Source of the DNA: Euptelea pleiosperma
Taxonomy: Eukaryota; Streptophyta; Magnoliopsida; Ranunculales; Eupteleaceae
Length of the DNA: 64,000 bases
Direction of reading: 5' to 3'
NCBI GenBank assembly: GCA_035048495.1
Contig: CM068543.1
Span: 28,323,751-28,387,750 of the forward strand
Below are positions 11,375-25,505 of the stretch, in pieces; positions within the stretch are counted from its first letter, which is position 1; every line of letters begins with the position of its first letter. Under the pieces are notes generated by a model. It saw only the letters and a program-made list of their open reading frames with translations, did not search any database and had not been told where the DNA came from. The position numbers and the translations under genes are program-made.

Positions 11375-13302
11375 TGATCTACTCAGTCTCCTGTGCTCCA
11401 ACTTGGTTGGGGGTGCCTGTCACCCCCGTCATGTCTGGCTGAAGACGTAAAACTTAGCGCTTTCGGAAAGGCAATTCCGGTATTCCTAGAGTACATGAGT
11501 CTCATGCATTTGTTATTACTTTTATATCTTTGGAAATGCAGGTACATTCATTCTTCCGATCATCAGGTATCACACTGTCGAGTTGCTGCCGACTTGGTAA
11601 CATCCTCCCTGAACCTTTGCATCATCATCACTGATTTTTCATCATTTTATGTCCTGGTCATGAGCACCGAGGACGGTGCTATATTTTGGTTGGGGGTGGG
11701 TATTTACCAAAACTCATGTATTCCTTTTGATAAATATAGATATAGAAAAAAAAAAAAAAAAAAAAAAAAAAATTGTTTTTGGGGTGATTTCCGATGTTCT
11801 CCAAAAGTTTTCTAGAATTTCAAAAATGTGTCAAATACCCTGACTTTGATTAGCTGAAAACCTCCGTTAAGTCAGTATTGAGGATGTCAATTTTTGTTAG
11901 CGTTGAGTCAAGTCAAGCGTGACTACAGCAGGTTTGAAAACTCAGAAAAACTCAGATTTGGCACAATTATACACTATCAACATCAGAGTTATCCTAAGTT
12001 TTGAAACTCTAGAGATCCTGTGAGAATAATTGTGGAGACCTAACCCAGTGAGCTTTCGAGCCTTTAATCATTTCAGAGAGTTATACAATAATCCTGAGTC
12101 AATGGATGACTCACTATTCTTCATGCCCGCAATATTCGTTGAGAGATCTCATTATCTTTTGCTTCGATCATGGAACTCAGAACGACATCAACATTGGATT
12201 ACTACGACAGAACCTTCTTTGTATCCAGTCAAGACAGTATACATGATAGTGCAAACCCTAGAAAATGATTTAGGCCATTTTTTCTGAACCATTCAGCCTT
12301 TTTACTCACCTGAATTATACTTCACTAGAAACCCCTTGAACCCTTCTATAAAAGCCTTTTCTTTGTAAGCTCATTAACCAAAAACCCAGTTCAGCTACGA
12401 AGTGTTACTAGCTACCCTACTTTTGAGAAGGATAAAAAAATCACTGATGTGGGTGTACCGTGAAAAGAAAAGTAAAGAAGAAAAATCAAAAGGAAAAGAA
12501 AGTGGTTCAAGCTGAAAACAAAATATGGAAAGAAAGTATGAAAAAGTGCTGAAAAGAAATTGAGCAGTCTCAGAAATATCAAGAAAAAGAGAAAAATACG
12601 AAAAAAGGAAAAAGAACCAGATAATGGTGTTACGTCGCAGGAAAAATGCAAGAAAATGGCAATATCCTCTCAAGATCTTTGAAATCCTGTATACCTTTAT
12701 TTTTCTACACCTGACCTAAGCCTCATTACAACCCAGGAAAGTCCTACTTGATTCTAGGATAGTACAATCATAAAATGTGGAGATTGGAGAAAGAGAAGCT
12801 ATAGAGTTTGATCTGACGTTCCCGAGTGAAGTGGTATTCCAATCATGAGATCTTCTTCTGTTAAAGATGTCCTTCCTTCAAATAAAACATATGTGAGATC
12901 TTTGCCTCTTTATATTAAATACATCTCCTCACATATAAATTGAGAGAAAAGAAGAAAACCCTTCTTGTGTGATTCTATTCTGAGTGCTAAACATGTGAGA
13001 TTTGAGGTCGAGGCAGAAAAACTTAGAGGTGATCTGGAAATCTTTACTGTCGGATGATGAGAATGTTGAACACACACACACGCAAGGTCTGACTATTCTG
13101 GGTCATGATTATCAGTCTGTAGTCGTGCCAAAACTTTTAAACTCTTCGCTAGCATGTAACTGTTTTTGCATCCATTCAATAATTTGATGAACGGTGTTTT
13201 CCCGGAGCTATATGAAAAAGTGTGCAGCATGTGCAGAGCCCTTTTAAGCTCATTTATTTCGCACTAATTGCCAAGGATTGGCAATATGCTGGTTGGGGGT
13301 TG
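11375..13302 (+). other. 3' untranslated region of E, copy 1, with polypurine tract
   Basis: About 1.9 kb lies between the pol stop and LTR 2. No envelope-like frame is present, although Athila relatives often carry one here. The 10-mer GGTTGGGGGT occurs three times, at 11405-11414, 11688-11697 and 13291-13300. The last lies 2 nt before the LTR and is the expected polypurine primer. A poly(A) run is near 11746-11771 and a purine-rich AAAAG stretch spans about 12420-12680. Confidence 0.75.
13291..13302 (+). promoter_or_regulatory. Polypurine tract before LTR 2
   Basis: GGTTGGGGGTTG directly abuts the TGATATTCGC start of LTR 2, the normal position for plus-strand priming. The matching site before LTR 3 is 25494-25505. 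Confidence 0.7.
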
Positions 13303-15465
13303 TGATATTCGCTCAAAAGTGCTTATTTTAAGCAATTATCCTTTTAGCGTTATTGCATTCTCTTACGTAAAATACTCTATTTACCTATTTTTCTACGTAA
13401 GAGTCTCTTCTGTTGCGTAGAACACACTTTTCTGGACGAAATGGTATATTTGCATGCATTAAACACATTTTTGGAAGTCTAGACATTGAGTTGTTCTGAT
13501 AAAGTCTCATTACGCGCTTCTTCTGTCGCAGGAAACCCCGATGGGACAATTCTCGGGAATGTGGGCCCACAACCAACCTCCAGAACCTACAATCACAGCT
13601 CATGAGCCAGTAGGCTGAGGATAAGAAAATGTAGACCAAGAGCGGGAAAAGCTAGAGAGTCGGAAGAGCCTGGGAAAAGACCAAGAGAGAGAAAGAATCA
13701 AGCCCCAAGAGAAGAGAATAAAGGCATTAAAGCTTGACCAACTAACACAAGTCAAAGAATTGCTTAGTTGGTGAAGCATGAAGAAGACCAAGTCAAAGAC
13801 CAGGGTTCAAGACCCTCTGCTAGCATTTTCTCTTTATTTTGTAATATTTTCTCTTTCCTCTAGATCCTCACTCTCTCTCTGCTCACAATCCAAATCATCC
13901 GATCCTCTCTCCCTCATTAGTCACTCAATCCTATGGCCTACCTTAGCCAATATCCATCGCCCGATCATCACCATCCATCTCTACCGTACGATCATTCAGT
14001 CATTCTCCTGATCATCCATCTCACCATCTCAAAATCCAACGGCTTTCATCACTTCATATTCAAACACTATGGGCCTAAGCCAAGATAACACGCGGGCCCA
14101 TTAGCAGTGACCAATGGCCTAGTCATTTAGTGTACCCCACAGCCTTTATTATAGAACATCTCTCTATTTCACCCGAAAGGGGAACTCTCCCAAGATTTGG
14201 AAATAAAACCCTAGATGTTTTATATATGGCAAATACTTTATCCAAAAGAAGGAAGTTTTAAAAGAAGAAAATCTTGTTACCATTTTGAACAAAACTAAGA
14301 AGGTTTGCCAAATAAAAGTTTCTTTTTGTGGGAAGATTTTCTTTTGTAAATGTTCTTCATTAATAAATCATTGTGGGCCCACTTTAAGCTAGAACCGTTG
14401 GAGAGAAGGCCTTCCACTTAAGAGAAATTAGAAACCATGGGTTTCTAATAAAGAAACCCACGGTTCCTATAAAAAGGAAGGGTATTTCATTGCTGGCTCT
14501 CTCTCCTTACATTCACTTCTAATCACCACGTTTCGGGATAAAAACCCTAGCCATCACCCACCATCTTCTCCTCTCCACGCTCTCCCATTCCATAGAACCA
14601 AAAAAAAAAAAAAAAACCCTAGCAGCCGTCCTCCACCCTTCTCTCCATACTTTTTCCTAGTCGTTCCCACTTCACCGCCCACAGCACTTCCATCTTCGCC
14701 TCCCTCTCCTCATCTCCTCCACCGTTGTTACTTCACGGTCTGCACATCCAGCCATTGCTGCACAACAAAGAAAAAAAAAAAAAAAAAAAAAAAAATTTTT
14801 TTTAAGATCACCGGAGTTGCAGGTTGCAACTCCGGCGACCTCCATTAACGCCGGCACAGCTCCTGTGCTCTTCTTCCACGCGCCAGCAGGAGGTCGTCCA
14901 TTGCTGCCACCAACCTTCCCTCTCCCTCCTTGCTGCTCAAAAACGGCAAGACTGCACCAAGGTGTAGCCGTTGTGAGCTTTCATCACCGGAGTTGCAGAC
15001 CTGCAACTCCGGTCGGCCTCTCCTTCTCCCTTCTCTCGGACGTTCTCTAGTGGAGAACGATAGCCGCCCAGCACCTCCCTCAACTCCCACATCTTCATCT
15101 TCCCTTCAAGAACCGAACTAGGTGAGATAAAATAAAAATCAAAAGAAAAAAAAAAAAAAGGAAGAAGAGAAGAACGTCTCACTTCTCTCCCTCACCTGGT
15201 TCTCATTCGGCTAGATCTCCACCTTCGGGCGTCATCTTCTTCATCTACCATCACTGGCCGGTATTCCTAGCAGAACTCGTTCACCATTGTAGGTCTGCAA
15301 CTCATCAACACACTACGCACCAATTCGCCCTCCATATATCCTCATCTTCCAACGGCAACAATTATTACCACATCCTTCCTCCATCAAGGCCATCGCAATC
15401 TCCACATGCTGTGCAACATTCCAAATCATTGAACATCCTCTCTCTCCCCCTACAAGCAGCCACAC

Positions 15466-15516
<51 letters not shown>

Positions 15517-16096
15517 TAAAGAAGAATGAAGGTGGGAAGAGGTAAAGCTTCTTGTCTTTAGTTGCTGCCCATCCTTGCTGATTCGTCTCCACTCCAAGGT
15601 AAGAGTTCTCTTCTCTCTCTAGATCTCTCCACTTTCTCTCTCCCCCATATTTTCTCTCTCTAGGATAGCCTTCTTCGATGTTTCTCTCTCTACATTTTCT
15701 CATTTCTCTCTCTAATTTTTATGGTTTTCTAGGTTAATTTTTTAATTTAGTTTGATTTTGTAAGACTCATTGAGGATGAATAAAATTATTATTTTTGCAT
15801 TTGTTAGTTTACTTTTGTGTTTTTGATTATTTGTGGTAATTTCTCTCTCTAAAAATCACTAAGAATGTTTTAAATCCATCACCATTCTCACCTCTCCATG
15901 TTTTCTTGATAAAAATCCGTCATTTCATGTCGTTGAATTACGCAAACTAACCCCGAGTGCGGATCGACATCCGACACGAGCCACTGTACAACCCTGTGAT
16001 TTTTGCAGGATTTGAGTGAAAAAGAATCGGATAATTACAAATATTGTTGAGATCTAGGATTTCCGAAACCAACGACGCGGAAAAATCCTACTTTCA
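13303..16096 (+). repeat. LTR 2 (middle, shared) of element E
   Basis: This 2794-bp LTR serves as 3' LTR for internal copy 1 and 5' LTR for copy 2. It has the same ends, TATA box (14468-14475) and hairpins (14811-14835, 14986-15013) as LTR 1. The only difference I noticed is one fewer A in the long tract (15467-15513). Confidence 0.93.
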
Positions 16097-16098
16097 AA

Positions 16099-16118
16099 TG
16101 GCGCCGCTGCCGCTCGGG
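16099..16118 (+). promoter_or_regulatory. Primer binding site, copy 2
   Basis: It is identical to the site at 3895-3914 and lies 2 nt after LTR 2. Confidence 0.85.
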
Positions 16119-17812
16119 TGTTCGGGAGTGCGAAAAAGGACGTAAAGACGGAATTGGAAAGTTGCTGAATCGGAAAGCTGCTCAATTTGGCCAGCCCGAC
16201 CTTTTCGGGAAACTTTCTATTTTTTGTTTTTGTTGATTTTTAACAGTTTTTAAATTACTATTTTTAATGCCTCGGAAGGCCGAGTGCAATTTGTAATAAT
16301 TTAGGAATTTTACTGCTTTCCATATAACTGCTAGATCTTGTTCTAGGGTTTTTTAGAAACCCTAGATTAAGTGAAAAATACCAAAAAAAATAATAAATTC
16401 AAAATTCAAAAAAAATTAGGGTTTTATATTCTGCAGATTTTTAGAAATCACCAATCCAGGATTTGCGATTTTTGGAAAGATTCCAAAATCTTGAAAATCT
16501 GCTTAATTAGGGTTTCCCCTCTTAGAAGCTTCCTCTTTAGAAGCATTTCTATCTTTAGAAATCTTCCGAATTTGGAAAAGTCTGCAAAAGGAAACACCCC
16601 AAATCTAGCAGAATTTCAATTTTGGGAAATTTCCCAAAATTATAAGGGATCTCGCAATCAAATCTTTCTTGGAAGATCTCCACAGTTCGGGAAACTTTCC
16701 AATCTAGGTATTTTCCAATCTGGGAATTCCTAAATTTTAACCCATCTCGAATTTGGAAACTAATTCAAAAACTTGCTTAAATTCAGTGCTTGTTCTGTGA
16801 ACCCTAAAAAGGCAAGGATCTTCCAAATAGAATCCCACATACCTAGACCGAGCGATCTAACTGTTTCTGCAGGAACACGATCCAGTGTGGGTAGAGAGCG
16901 AAAGCTCAAAGAGGTGGAGTCGGGCCCAAGCCCATTAGGATACCCCTCTCTAACCCACGGAGGAGACCCCGTGGCGTGGCCCACGGGAGGTAAGTCTCTA
17001 TCCTCGCCTTGAGTGCGATACAGAGCATATTGAGTGCATCATTGCCGCGTGTCTATTTGCTTTCGCATCCATATTCTTCGACTTGCGTGGCGTGGCCGTT
17101 AATCAATCAACTCTAAGAGAGCAGACCCAGCTCCAAAATTGAAACTGGTGGGATTTCATCACCCACCTCATCACTCCAGCTGATATTGATCCCCAGGATC
17201 CATCTATAATAAAAAGAATCAAGAAGTAGAGCCAATTAGCCCGGTGTTCGAGGAAAAATCCACACAAAGCGAACCCGCTTAACATCCAATCGAAATAAGA
17301 CCACGAGCGCGGGTCCCTGTTGTCTAACACACCCATAAGTCCCTGCTACTCAAGTACACTGAGCTCGACGTGGCATCTTGGACTATTCGGCGGTTAGTTA
17401 CGTGTGGACTAGGAACACGCACCAACCCTAGCTTAACCCGAGGGAACACTCTTCTTATACACTTGACCAATCCGGTTAGTCTGGGACGTACTTAAGTCAG
17501 CCATTGTGCCGCACGTCTGTCTAGGCTTCGGATTGCCTTGTTGTTAACTAGAGCTAGTACTAAAGGATTCGCTCTGAAGAGTGTAGCCTGGTGAGAACCT
17601 CTGAGTGCAAAACAGTTAGTCCGGCGGTTAAAAGATAAACCAGTGGTCCGCCCACTGTCATAATCTACTCTAGCCCCAAAACTAACAAAGATAATTCCTA
17701 AAATATATCCTGAGTGCTTAGAATAGGATTATCTGTGCTTGGTGTGCATCATTTAGGATATTGTTCCTCTCTGGCAACTTTTTGCCAAGTATAGAGCTTG
17801 CCTCATTCGCGT
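16119..17812 (+). promoter_or_regulatory. 5' leader of E, copy 2
   Basis: This is the second copy of the leader at 3915-5608, with the same GAAA-loop hairpin, GC-rich inverted repeats and splice-donor-like site. I saw no differences. Confidence 0.7.
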
Positions 17813-20800
17813 ATGCCCGGTTGGACTCGCCCGAACAAGCGCTTGGTTCGATCTGAGAATCACGTCCCTACAGTGGATCCTCCACTGAATTCTTCCCCAT
17901 CTCTTTCCCCACCCGCCTCCCCCACTACTACTACCTTTGTAGTCATGGCAGTCGAACGACCTCTTATCGAGACGTTCGCTCCTATCTCTGCCAATCCGCC
18001 CACTTGCATTGTTCTCCCACCTACTACGGCGGTACAATTTGAGATCAGGCCACAGACGATCCAAATGCTGCCAACCTTTCGTGGTCTCCCAAGAGAAGAC
18101 CCATATTCCCATATTAGGGAATTCCAACATGTCATCCTACTTTTCAAAAATCAGAACCTCGATGATGACAATGTCCGTCTGCGAGTTTTCCCATTCTCGC
18201 TCAAAGACCGAGCCTCAGATTGGCTCTACTCCTTACCCGCTGATTCAATCAGCAGTTGGAAAGAGTTGGTGGGCAAATTCATGTCTAAATTCTACCCCAT
18301 GACTCGGACCAACCAAATGAAGCAACTCATCCAGGACTTTCGACAGAAGTCCGATGAGAAATTTTTTGAAGCGTGGGATAGATTCCAAGACTACTTGACT
18401 AAGTGTCCCCACCATAGCATCGATAAGGGCAATCTTGTCCATGTCTTCTACAAGGGACTTACTGATGAGTCCCGGACCATGGTAGAGTCAATGTGCCAAG
18501 GAAAATTCCTGCACCAAACTCCGACCGATGCATACAAATTCTTGGGAGAGTTAGGAGAAAACTCTCAACATTGGACGACTGACTCAAAGTTTAGTCGAAC
18601 CACTTCGGTCCAAAGGACAACCAAGGGACATGATGCTACAGCTGATACGGAGCTTCGATCTGTCATTCAAGAGTTGAGCAAGTCAGTCTCTGCACTGGCT
18701 GTGTCTGTACAAAAGCCTACTCAACAATCTACCCCAGTCATGCATGTGGGACACGAGAGCCCTATGGAATCTTGCACCCTCTGTCTGCAACCCTCCCATA
18801 CTACTGAGCATTGTCCTTTAAATGAAGGATGGTCTAATCCTCTTCAGGAAGAAGTTTGTGCTTTCAGCACATACAAACCACCCACTCAAAACTCGTATAG
18901 TCAATCTTATCATCCGGACACGAGAAACCACCCTAACTTCTCTTGGAGGCCTCAGTCTACTCAATCACAAGCTCAACCTCCGCGTCAACCTCAGGGCATG
19001 TATCCTCCTGGGTTCAATCAACCCAATCGGCAATTCAATCAGGGACAATACCAGCAGAATCAGTACCCATCTACTCAGAACCAGCAGTTCCAACAGGGTC
19101 AATACTCTGGACAACAGAGCACATTTCAGAATCAGCAAAGAGTTCCCCAGAACTTTCAGAACCAACAGATTGTCCCAACTAATTCTTCCGCCTATAACTA
19201 TAATGCCCCGATGAGCTCGAGTCGCGAATTGGTGCCTCAGCTCCCATTAGCTGCTCCCCAACAGTCGCTCCCCAAATCTGGTATCGAAGACCTTCTAGCT
19301 CAACTCATTACTCAACAACAACAATCTATGCAACGCCTAGAGCAACAGCAACAGCAATCCATGCTTCGTCTAGAGCAACGTCTAGGTAACTTGGAAGCTG
19401 AGAAAGCTAAGGGGATCTTTCCTAGCCAACCCATTGCAAACCCTAAAGGAAATGCCAAAGGGGCAGTATATGAGATCGGATCCCAATCTCAAAGCCAGAA
19501 TGAGAAGTGTCAAGGGGAGGTGCAAGCTGTAACCACCCTACGATCTGGAAAAACTGTGGACATGGGAGTCCAACCACCACCGGTGCCATCTCCGGCACCC
19601 ATCACTCGCACAGAGGAAACTAGTCCTAATCCTACCTCTGCTTCTTCTACCTCTGCACCAACATCAGATATCCCTGTGCAGAAATCTAAGGCTAAAGACA
19701 AACCCATTTGTCGAGTAAAGCCTCCCTTCCCGGACAGCCTTGTCCAAGATAAGCGGGATCAGCAATTCTCAGAGATCTTAGACGTCTTTAAAGACGTCCA
19801 GATCAATATCCCATTCCTTTCTGCTATCAAGCAAATCCCTTCCTATGCCAAATTCCTCAAGGACTTGTGCACAGTTAAGCGGCGTACGCATGTACCCAAA
19901 GCTGCCTTCTTGGCCGAAAAAGCTACAGCATTCATTCAACGCAATAGTGTGATCAAACACAAGGATCCAGGTAGCCCAACTGTCCAATGTGAAATTGGAG
20001 ACAACTTTAGCTGCACTGCCTTGCTAGATTTAGGGGCTAGCGTTAACCTCATACCATTCTCGGTATATCAGCAGTTAGGACTGAAAGATATGAAGCCTAC
20101 CAATGTCACCCTGAAATTGGCTGATCAGTCCATCAAGATTCCAAGAGGAATCATTGAAGATGTCCTAGTAAAAGTCGCAGACTTTTACTATCCTGTGGAC
20201 TTTATCATTCTCGACACCGAGCCGTGTCAGGATAACCGCATTCCGGTCATCTTAGGCCGTCCATTCCTTGCCACCGCGAACGCACACATCGGGTGCCGGG
20301 ACGGAAACATGTCCATTGCTTTTGGTAACCTCAAAGCTGAGGTCAACATCTTTCGTTTAATGCAACAAGATGCCGATCGCGAAGTGACCGATGAAATGTG
20401 TGCCGTTGAGAGTCTAATCCCGGACTCCACCGAAGATATTCTTAAGCAGTGTCTAGAACACTTTGGAGCTGACTTTGCAACAGAGTCAGCTATTTCTGAT
20501 CTCAATGATCTTTTGGAGACTGCTCCACTGATAGAGATCCCCGCTCCTCTCATCGAGTTCGAGCCTCTGATAACCATGGCCAGAGAACCCATCCTTCCTT
20601 TACCTACTGAAGTCAAACCTCTTCAATCTGTGTCTTCTGTGACACCTATTTCTACTCCATCTGCTCCAATATTGGAGCTTAAGCCTCTTCCCACAGATCT
20701 TTCCTATGCCTATCTTGGTCCTAAGGAAACCTACCCTGTCATTATTGCTTCCGCTTTGTCTGAGAGTGAACGTAAGAAACTTCTCGAGCTGCTCAACGAG

Positions 20801-23578
20801 CACAAATCTGCGATAGGTTGGACTATAGATGATATTCGAGGCATAGACCCCTCGGTGTGCCAACATCACATCTATCTCGAGGATGAATCCAAAACCTCTC
20901 GAGAACACCAGAGGAGGTTGAACCCCGTCTTGAAGGATGTAGTCCGGGATGAGGTCCTTAAACTGTTAGATGCGGGTATCATTTATCCCATCTCCGATAG
21001 CAAATGGGTGAGTCCTATTCATGTCGTCCCTAAAAAGGCAGGATTCACAGTTGTGGAAAATGAGAACAAGGAAATGGTAACCCAGCGCCTGAAGAAAGGG
21101 TGGAGAGTCTGCATCGATTACCGACGACTCAACACCAACACTAGGAAGGACCATTTTCCTTTACCCTTCATAGACCAAATGTTGGAGAGATTAGCAGGTC
21201 ACTCCTATTACTGCTTCCTCGATGGTTACTCAGGGTATAATCAAATACCCATCGCCCCTGAGGATCACGAGAAGACAACTTTCACCTGTCCCTTTGGCAC
21301 TTTTGCCTACAAGCGCATGCCCTTTGGCCTCTGCAATGCACCCGCGACCTTTCAAAGGTGTATGATGAGCATATTCTCTGACATGGTGGAAAAATTCCTC
21401 GAAGTCTTTATGGACGACTTCTCAGTCTTTGGGTCATCCTTTGATGACTGTCTGAACCATCTAGGGCTGGTACTTCAACGCTGTCAGGACAAGCGACTTG
21501 TCCTCAATTGGGAGAAATGCCACTTCATGGTGAAGAAGGGCATTGTTCTGGGACATGTCATTTCCCATCAGGGCATTGAGGTCGACAAAGCTAAAATCGA
21601 TATCATCTCGACCTTGCCCATTCCTAAGTCCGTACGTGACATCCGATCCTTTTTGGGACACGGAGGATTCTATAGGCGATTCATCAAGGACTTCTCTCAA
21701 ATCGCTCGACCTCTGTCCCATCTTCTGGCTAAAGATAGTCCTTTCGACTTTAATGCTGACTGTGTCAAGGCATTTGAGCGTCTCAAATCTGAGCTCACTA
21801 CTGCGCCCATTATCCGTCCCCCGGACTGGACTCTACCTTTCGAGGTAATGTGCGATGCTTCTGACTACGCATTAGGCGCCGTTCTAGGGCAGAGAGTTGA
21901 CAAAAGGTCACACGTGATCTACTACGCGAGCAAAACTCTTAACTCTGCCCAAATGAATTACTCCACCACTGAGAAAGAACTCCTGGCGGTAGTCTTCGCC
22001 CTTGATAAATTTCGTCAGTACCTCTTAGCCACTAAGGTGGTTGTGTACACTGATCATGCAGCCCTTCGTTATCTCATGTCGAAAAAGGAAACCAAACCTC
22101 GATTAATTCGATGGATTCTCTTACTGCAGGAATTCGACCTCGAGATTAAGGATAAGAAAGGAACTGAGAATGTAGTGGCTGATCACTTGTCTAGACTGAC
22201 TTTAGAGTCATCCTTCGACACCCAGCCCATCCCTGAAACCTTTCCAGACGAACAACTGTTCGCCATCTCTGTTAATCCTTGGTATGCTGACATTGTCAAC
22301 TACCTTGTCACCGAAGAAATGCCGTCACACTGGTCAAAACAGGACAAAAGCCAATTCCTAGCAAGAGTTAAGTACTACTCTTGGGATGACCCTTATTTGT
22401 ATAAATACTGTCCTGACCAGATCATTCGTCTCTGTGTCCCTGAGTCGGACCAACTCAATATCTTGTCCTCATGTCATGACCAACCTTGTGGTGGTCATTT
22501 CAGCACTAAGAAGACTGCAGAAAAAGTGCTGCAATGCGGATTCTACTGGCCTACACTATTTAAAGATGCCCATATCTACTGCAAAACTTGTCCTAATTGC
22601 CAGCATCTAGGCCGCATCTCCCAGAGGAACATGATGCCCCTCACTCCCATCCAGGTCGATGAAATATTTGACATTTGGGGCATCGACTTCATGGGCCCCT
22701 TTCCCATTTCCTATGGTTTTGAGTACATTCTCCTTGCGGTAGACTATGTATCCAAATGGATAGAAGCCATTCCCACCAAGACCAATGACCACAAAGTGGT
22801 GGTCAAATTCCTAAAGGAGTTCATCTTCGCTCGATTCGGTGCCCCTAAGGCCATCATTAGTGATGGGGGCACCCATTTCTGCAATAAGATATTCGAGAAC
22901 TTAATGAAAAAGTATGGGGTAACCCACAAGGTTGCCCTAGCTTATCATCCACAGACTAGTGGTCAAGTGGAGGTTTCTAATCGTCAGATCAAGCAGATCT
23001 TGGAGAAGACAGTCAATACCACACGTAAAGACTGGTCTACTCGTCTCACTGATGCTTTATGGGCATACAGAACCGCCTACAAGACCCCACTCAATATGTC
23101 TCCCTATCGTCTCGTCTTTGGGAAACCCTGTCATCTACCGGTAGAGATTGAACATCGTGCTCTGTGGGCCATTAAGAAGCTCAACTTCGACCTCGACTCT
23201 GCAGGGGAAGAGCGAAAACTCCAAATGAATGAGTTAGAAGAACTCAGAAATGATGCCTACAACTTATCCAAGAATTACAAAGCCAAAATGAAGTGGATAC
23301 ATGACAAGAGCATCCTCAGGAAAGAGTTCCACCCAGGACAGAAGGTCCTTCTTTATAATTCTCGTCTTCATCTCTTCCCTGGAAAACTGAAATCTAGGTG
23401 GACCGGTCCTTATACGGTCACAGCAGTCACACCCTTCGGGGCAATCACTATTGAGGATTCCAAGGATCACTCCTCTTTTCAGGTCAATGGGCAGCGTCTA
23501 AAACAGTTCCATGAACTTGACGTATTGTTCATTCAGACTTTTGAGATCGATCTAATCGATCCTGCTTATGTCGACTGA
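17813..23578 (+). CDS. Gag-pol polyprotein of element E, copy 2 (intact)
   Basis: This is a second open frame of about 1921 aa. By eye the translated protein is the same as copy 1 (5609-11374), with gag, CCHC knuckle, protease DLGA, RT FMDD, RNase H and DD35E integrase. As in copy 1, the open frame runs 15 nt upstream of the first ATG. Two intact copies on one array mean that a transcript from either LTR 1 or LTR 2 could encode all functions. The lack of divergence shows the duplication is very recent, has been homogenised, or is an assembly product. Confidence 0.94.
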   Translation: MPGWTRPNKRLVRSENHVPTVDPPLNSSPSLSPPASPTTTTFVVMAVERPLIETFAPISANPPTCIVLPPTTAVQFEIRPQTIQMLPTFRGLPREDPYSHIREFQHVILLFKNQNLDDDNVRLRVFPFSLKDRASDWLYSLPADSISSWKELVGKFMSKFYPMTRTNQMKQLIQDFRQKSDEKFFEAWDRFQDYLTKCPHHSIDKGNLVHVFYKGLTDESRTMVESMCQGKFLHQTPTDAYKFLGELGENSQHWTTDSKFSRTTSVQRTTKGHDATADTELRSVIQELSKSVSALAVSVQKPTQQSTPVMHVGHESPMESCTLCLQPSHTTEHCPLNEGWSNPLQEEVCAFSTYKPPTQNSYSQSYHPDTRNHPNFSWRPQSTQSQAQPPRQPQGMYPPGFNQPNRQFNQGQYQQNQYPSTQNQQFQQGQYSGQQSTFQNQQRVPQNFQNQQIVPTNSSAYNYNAPMSSSRELVPQLPLAAPQQSLPKSGIEDLLAQLITQQQQSMQRLEQQQQQSMLRLEQRLGNLEAEKAKGIFPSQPIANPKGNAKGAVYEIGSQSQSQNEKCQGEVQAVTTLRSGKTVDMGVQPPPVPSPAPITRTEETSPNPTSASSTSAPTSDIPVQKSKAKDKPICRVKPPFPDSLVQDKRDQQFSEILDVFKDVQINIPFLSAIKQIPSYAKFLKDLCTVKRRTHVPKAAFLAEKATAFIQRNSVIKHKDPGSPTVQCEIGDNFSCTALLDLGASVNLIPFSVYQQLGLKDMKPTNVTLKLADQSIKIPRGIIEDVLVKVADFYYPVDFIILDTEPCQDNRIPVILGRPFLATANAHIGCRDGNMSIAFGNLKAEVNIFRLMQQDADREVTDEMCAVESLIPDSTEDILKQCLEHFGADFATESAISDLNDLLETAPLIEIPAPLIEFEPLITMAREPILPLPTEVKPLQSVSSVTPISTPSAPILELKPLPTDLSYAYLGPKETYPVIIASALSESERKKLLELLNEHKSAIGWTIDDIRGIDPSVCQHHIYLEDESKTSREHQRRLNPVLKDVVRDEVLKLLDAGIIYPISDSKWVSPIHVVPKKAGFTVVENENKEMVTQRLKKGWRVCIDYRRLNTNTRKDHFPLPFIDQMLERLAGHSYYCFLDGYSGYNQIPIAPEDHEKTTFTCPFGTFAYKRMPFGLCNAPATFQRCMMSIFSDMVEKFLEVFMDDFSVFGSSFDDCLNHLGLVLQRCQDKRLVLNWEKCHFMVKKGIVLGHVISHQGIEVDKAKIDIISTLPIPKSVRDIRSFLGHGGFYRRFIKDFSQIARPLSHLLAKDSPFDFNADCVKAFERLKSELTTAPIIRPPDWTLPFEVMCDASDYALGAVLGQRVDKRSHVIYYASKTLNSAQMNYSTTEKELLAVVFALDKFRQYLLATKVVVYTDHAALRYLMSKKETKPRLIRWILLLQEFDLEIKDKKGTENVVADHLSRLTLESSFDTQPIPETFPDEQLFAISVNPWYADIVNYLVTEEMPSHWSKQDKSQFLARVKYYSWDDPYLYKYCPDQIIRLCVPESDQLNILSSCHDQPCGGHFSTKKTAEKVLQCGFYWPTLFKDAHIYCKTCPNCQHLGRISQRNMMPLTPIQVDEIFDIWGIDFMGPFPISYGFEYILLAVDYVSKWIEAIPTKTNDHKVVVKFLKEFIFARFGAPKAIISDGGTHFCNKIFENLMKKYGVTHKVALAYHPQTSGQVEVSNRQIKQILEKTVNTTRKDWSTRLTDALWAYRTAYKTPLNMSPYRLVFGKPCHLPVEIEHRALWAIKKLNFDLDSAGEERKLQMNELEELRNDAYNLSKNYKAKMKWIHDKSILRKEFHPGQKVLLYNSRLHLFPGKLKSRWTGPYTVTAVTPFGAITIEDSKDHSSFQVNGQRLKQFHELDVLFIQTFEIDLIDPAYVD

Positions 23579-25505
23579 TGATCTACTCAGTCTCCTGTGC
23601 TCCAACTTGGTTGGGGGTGCCTGTCACCCCCGTCATGTCTGGCTGAAGACGTAAAACTTAGCGCTTTCGGAAAGGCAATTCCGGTATTCCTAGAGTACAT
23701 GAGTCTCATGCATTTGTTATTACTTTTATATCTTTGGAAATGCAGGTACATTCATTCTTCCGATCATCAGGTATCACACTGTCGAGTTGCTGCCGACTTG
23801 GTAACATCCTCCCTGAACCTTTGCATCATCATCACTGATTTTTCATCATTTTATGTCCTGGTCATGAGCACCGAGGACGGTGCTATATTTTGGTTGGGGG
23901 TGGGTATTTACCAAAACTCATGTATTCCTTTTGATAAATATAGATATAGAAAAAAAAAAAAAAAAAAAAAAAAAATTGTTTTTGGGGTGATTTCCGATGT
24001 TCTCCAAAAGTTTTCTAGAATTTCAAAAATGTGTCAAATACCCTGACTTTGATTAGCTGAAAACCTCCGTTAAGTCAGTATTGAGGATGTCAATTTTTGT
24101 TAGCGTTGAGTCAAGTCAAGCGTGACTACAGCAGGTTTGAAAACTCAGAAAAACTCAGATTTGGCACAATTGTACACTATCAACATCAGAGTTATCCTAA
24201 GTTTTGAAACTCTAGAGATCCTGTGAGAATAATTGTGGAGACCTAACCCAGTGAGCTTTCGAGCCTTTAATCATTTCAGAGAGTTATACAATAATCCTGA
24301 GTCAATGGATGACTCACTATTCTTCATGCCCGCAATATTCGTTGAGAGATCTCATTATCTTTTGCTTCGATCATGGAACTCAGAACGACATCAACATTGG
24401 ATTACTACGACAGAACCTTCTTTGTATCCAGTCAAGACAGTATACATGATAGTGCAAACCCTAGAAAATGATTTAGGCCATTTTTTCTGAACCATTCAGC
24501 CTTTTTACTCACCTGAATTATACTTCACTAGAAACCCCTTGAACCCTTCTATAAAAGCCTTTTCTTTGTAAGCTCATTAACCAAAAACCCAGTTCAGCTA
24601 CGAAGTGTTACTAGCTACCCTACTTTTGAGAAGGATAAAAAAATCACTGATGTGGGTGTACCGTGAAAAGAAAAGTAAAGAAGAAAAATCAAAAGGAAAA
24701 GAAAGTGGTTCAAGCTGAAAACAAAATATGGAAAGAAAGTATGAAAAAGTGCTGAAAAGAAATTGAGCAGTCTCAGAAATATCAAGAAAAAGAGAAAAAT
24801 ACGAAAAAAGGAAAAAGAACCAGATAATGGTGTTACGTCGCAGGAAAAATGCAAGAAAATGGCAATATCCTCTCAAGATCTTTGAAATCCTGTATACCTT
24901 TATTTTTCTACACCTGACCTAAGCCTCATTACAACCCAGGAAAGTCCTACTTGATTCTAGGATAGTACAATCATAAAATGTGGAGATTGGAGAAAGAGAA
25001 GCTATAGAGTTTGATCTGACGTTCCCGAGTGAAGTGGTATTCCAATCATGAGATCTTCTTCTGTTAAAGATGTCCTTCCTTCAAATAAAACATATGTGAG
25101 ATCTTTGCCTCTTTATATTAAATACATCTCCTCACATATAAATTGAGAGAAAAGAAGAAAACCCTTCTTGTGTGATTCTATTCTGAGTGCTAAACATGTG
25201 AGATTTGAGGTCGAGGCAGAAAAACTTAGAGGTGATCTGGAAATCTTTACTGTCGGATGATGAGAATGTTGAACACACACACACGCAAGGTCTGACTATT
25301 CTGGGTCATGATTATCAGTCTGTAGTCGTGCCAAAACTTTTAAACTCTTCGCTAGCATGTAACTGTTTTTGCATCCATTCAATAATTTGATGAACGGTGT
25401 TTTCCCGGAGCTATATGAAAAAGTGTGCAGCATGTGCAGAGCCCTTTTAAGCTCATTTATTTCGCACTAATTGCCAAGGATTGGCAATATGCTGGTTGGG
25501 GGTTG
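23579..25505 (+). other. 3' untranslated region of E, copy 2, with polypurine tract
   Basis: This is the second copy of 11375-13302. GGTTGGGGGT is at 23609-23618, 23892-23901 and 25494-25503. It differs from copy 1 by one A in the poly(A) run near 23950 and by G at 24172 in place of A. Confidence 0.75.

Noticed and set aside
11393..11815. Plus-strand frame of about 140 codons after pol, considered as an envelope-like gene
   Set aside because: It starts in sequence shared with the untranslated end of A, runs into a poly(A) tract, changes length between the two copies and has no env features.
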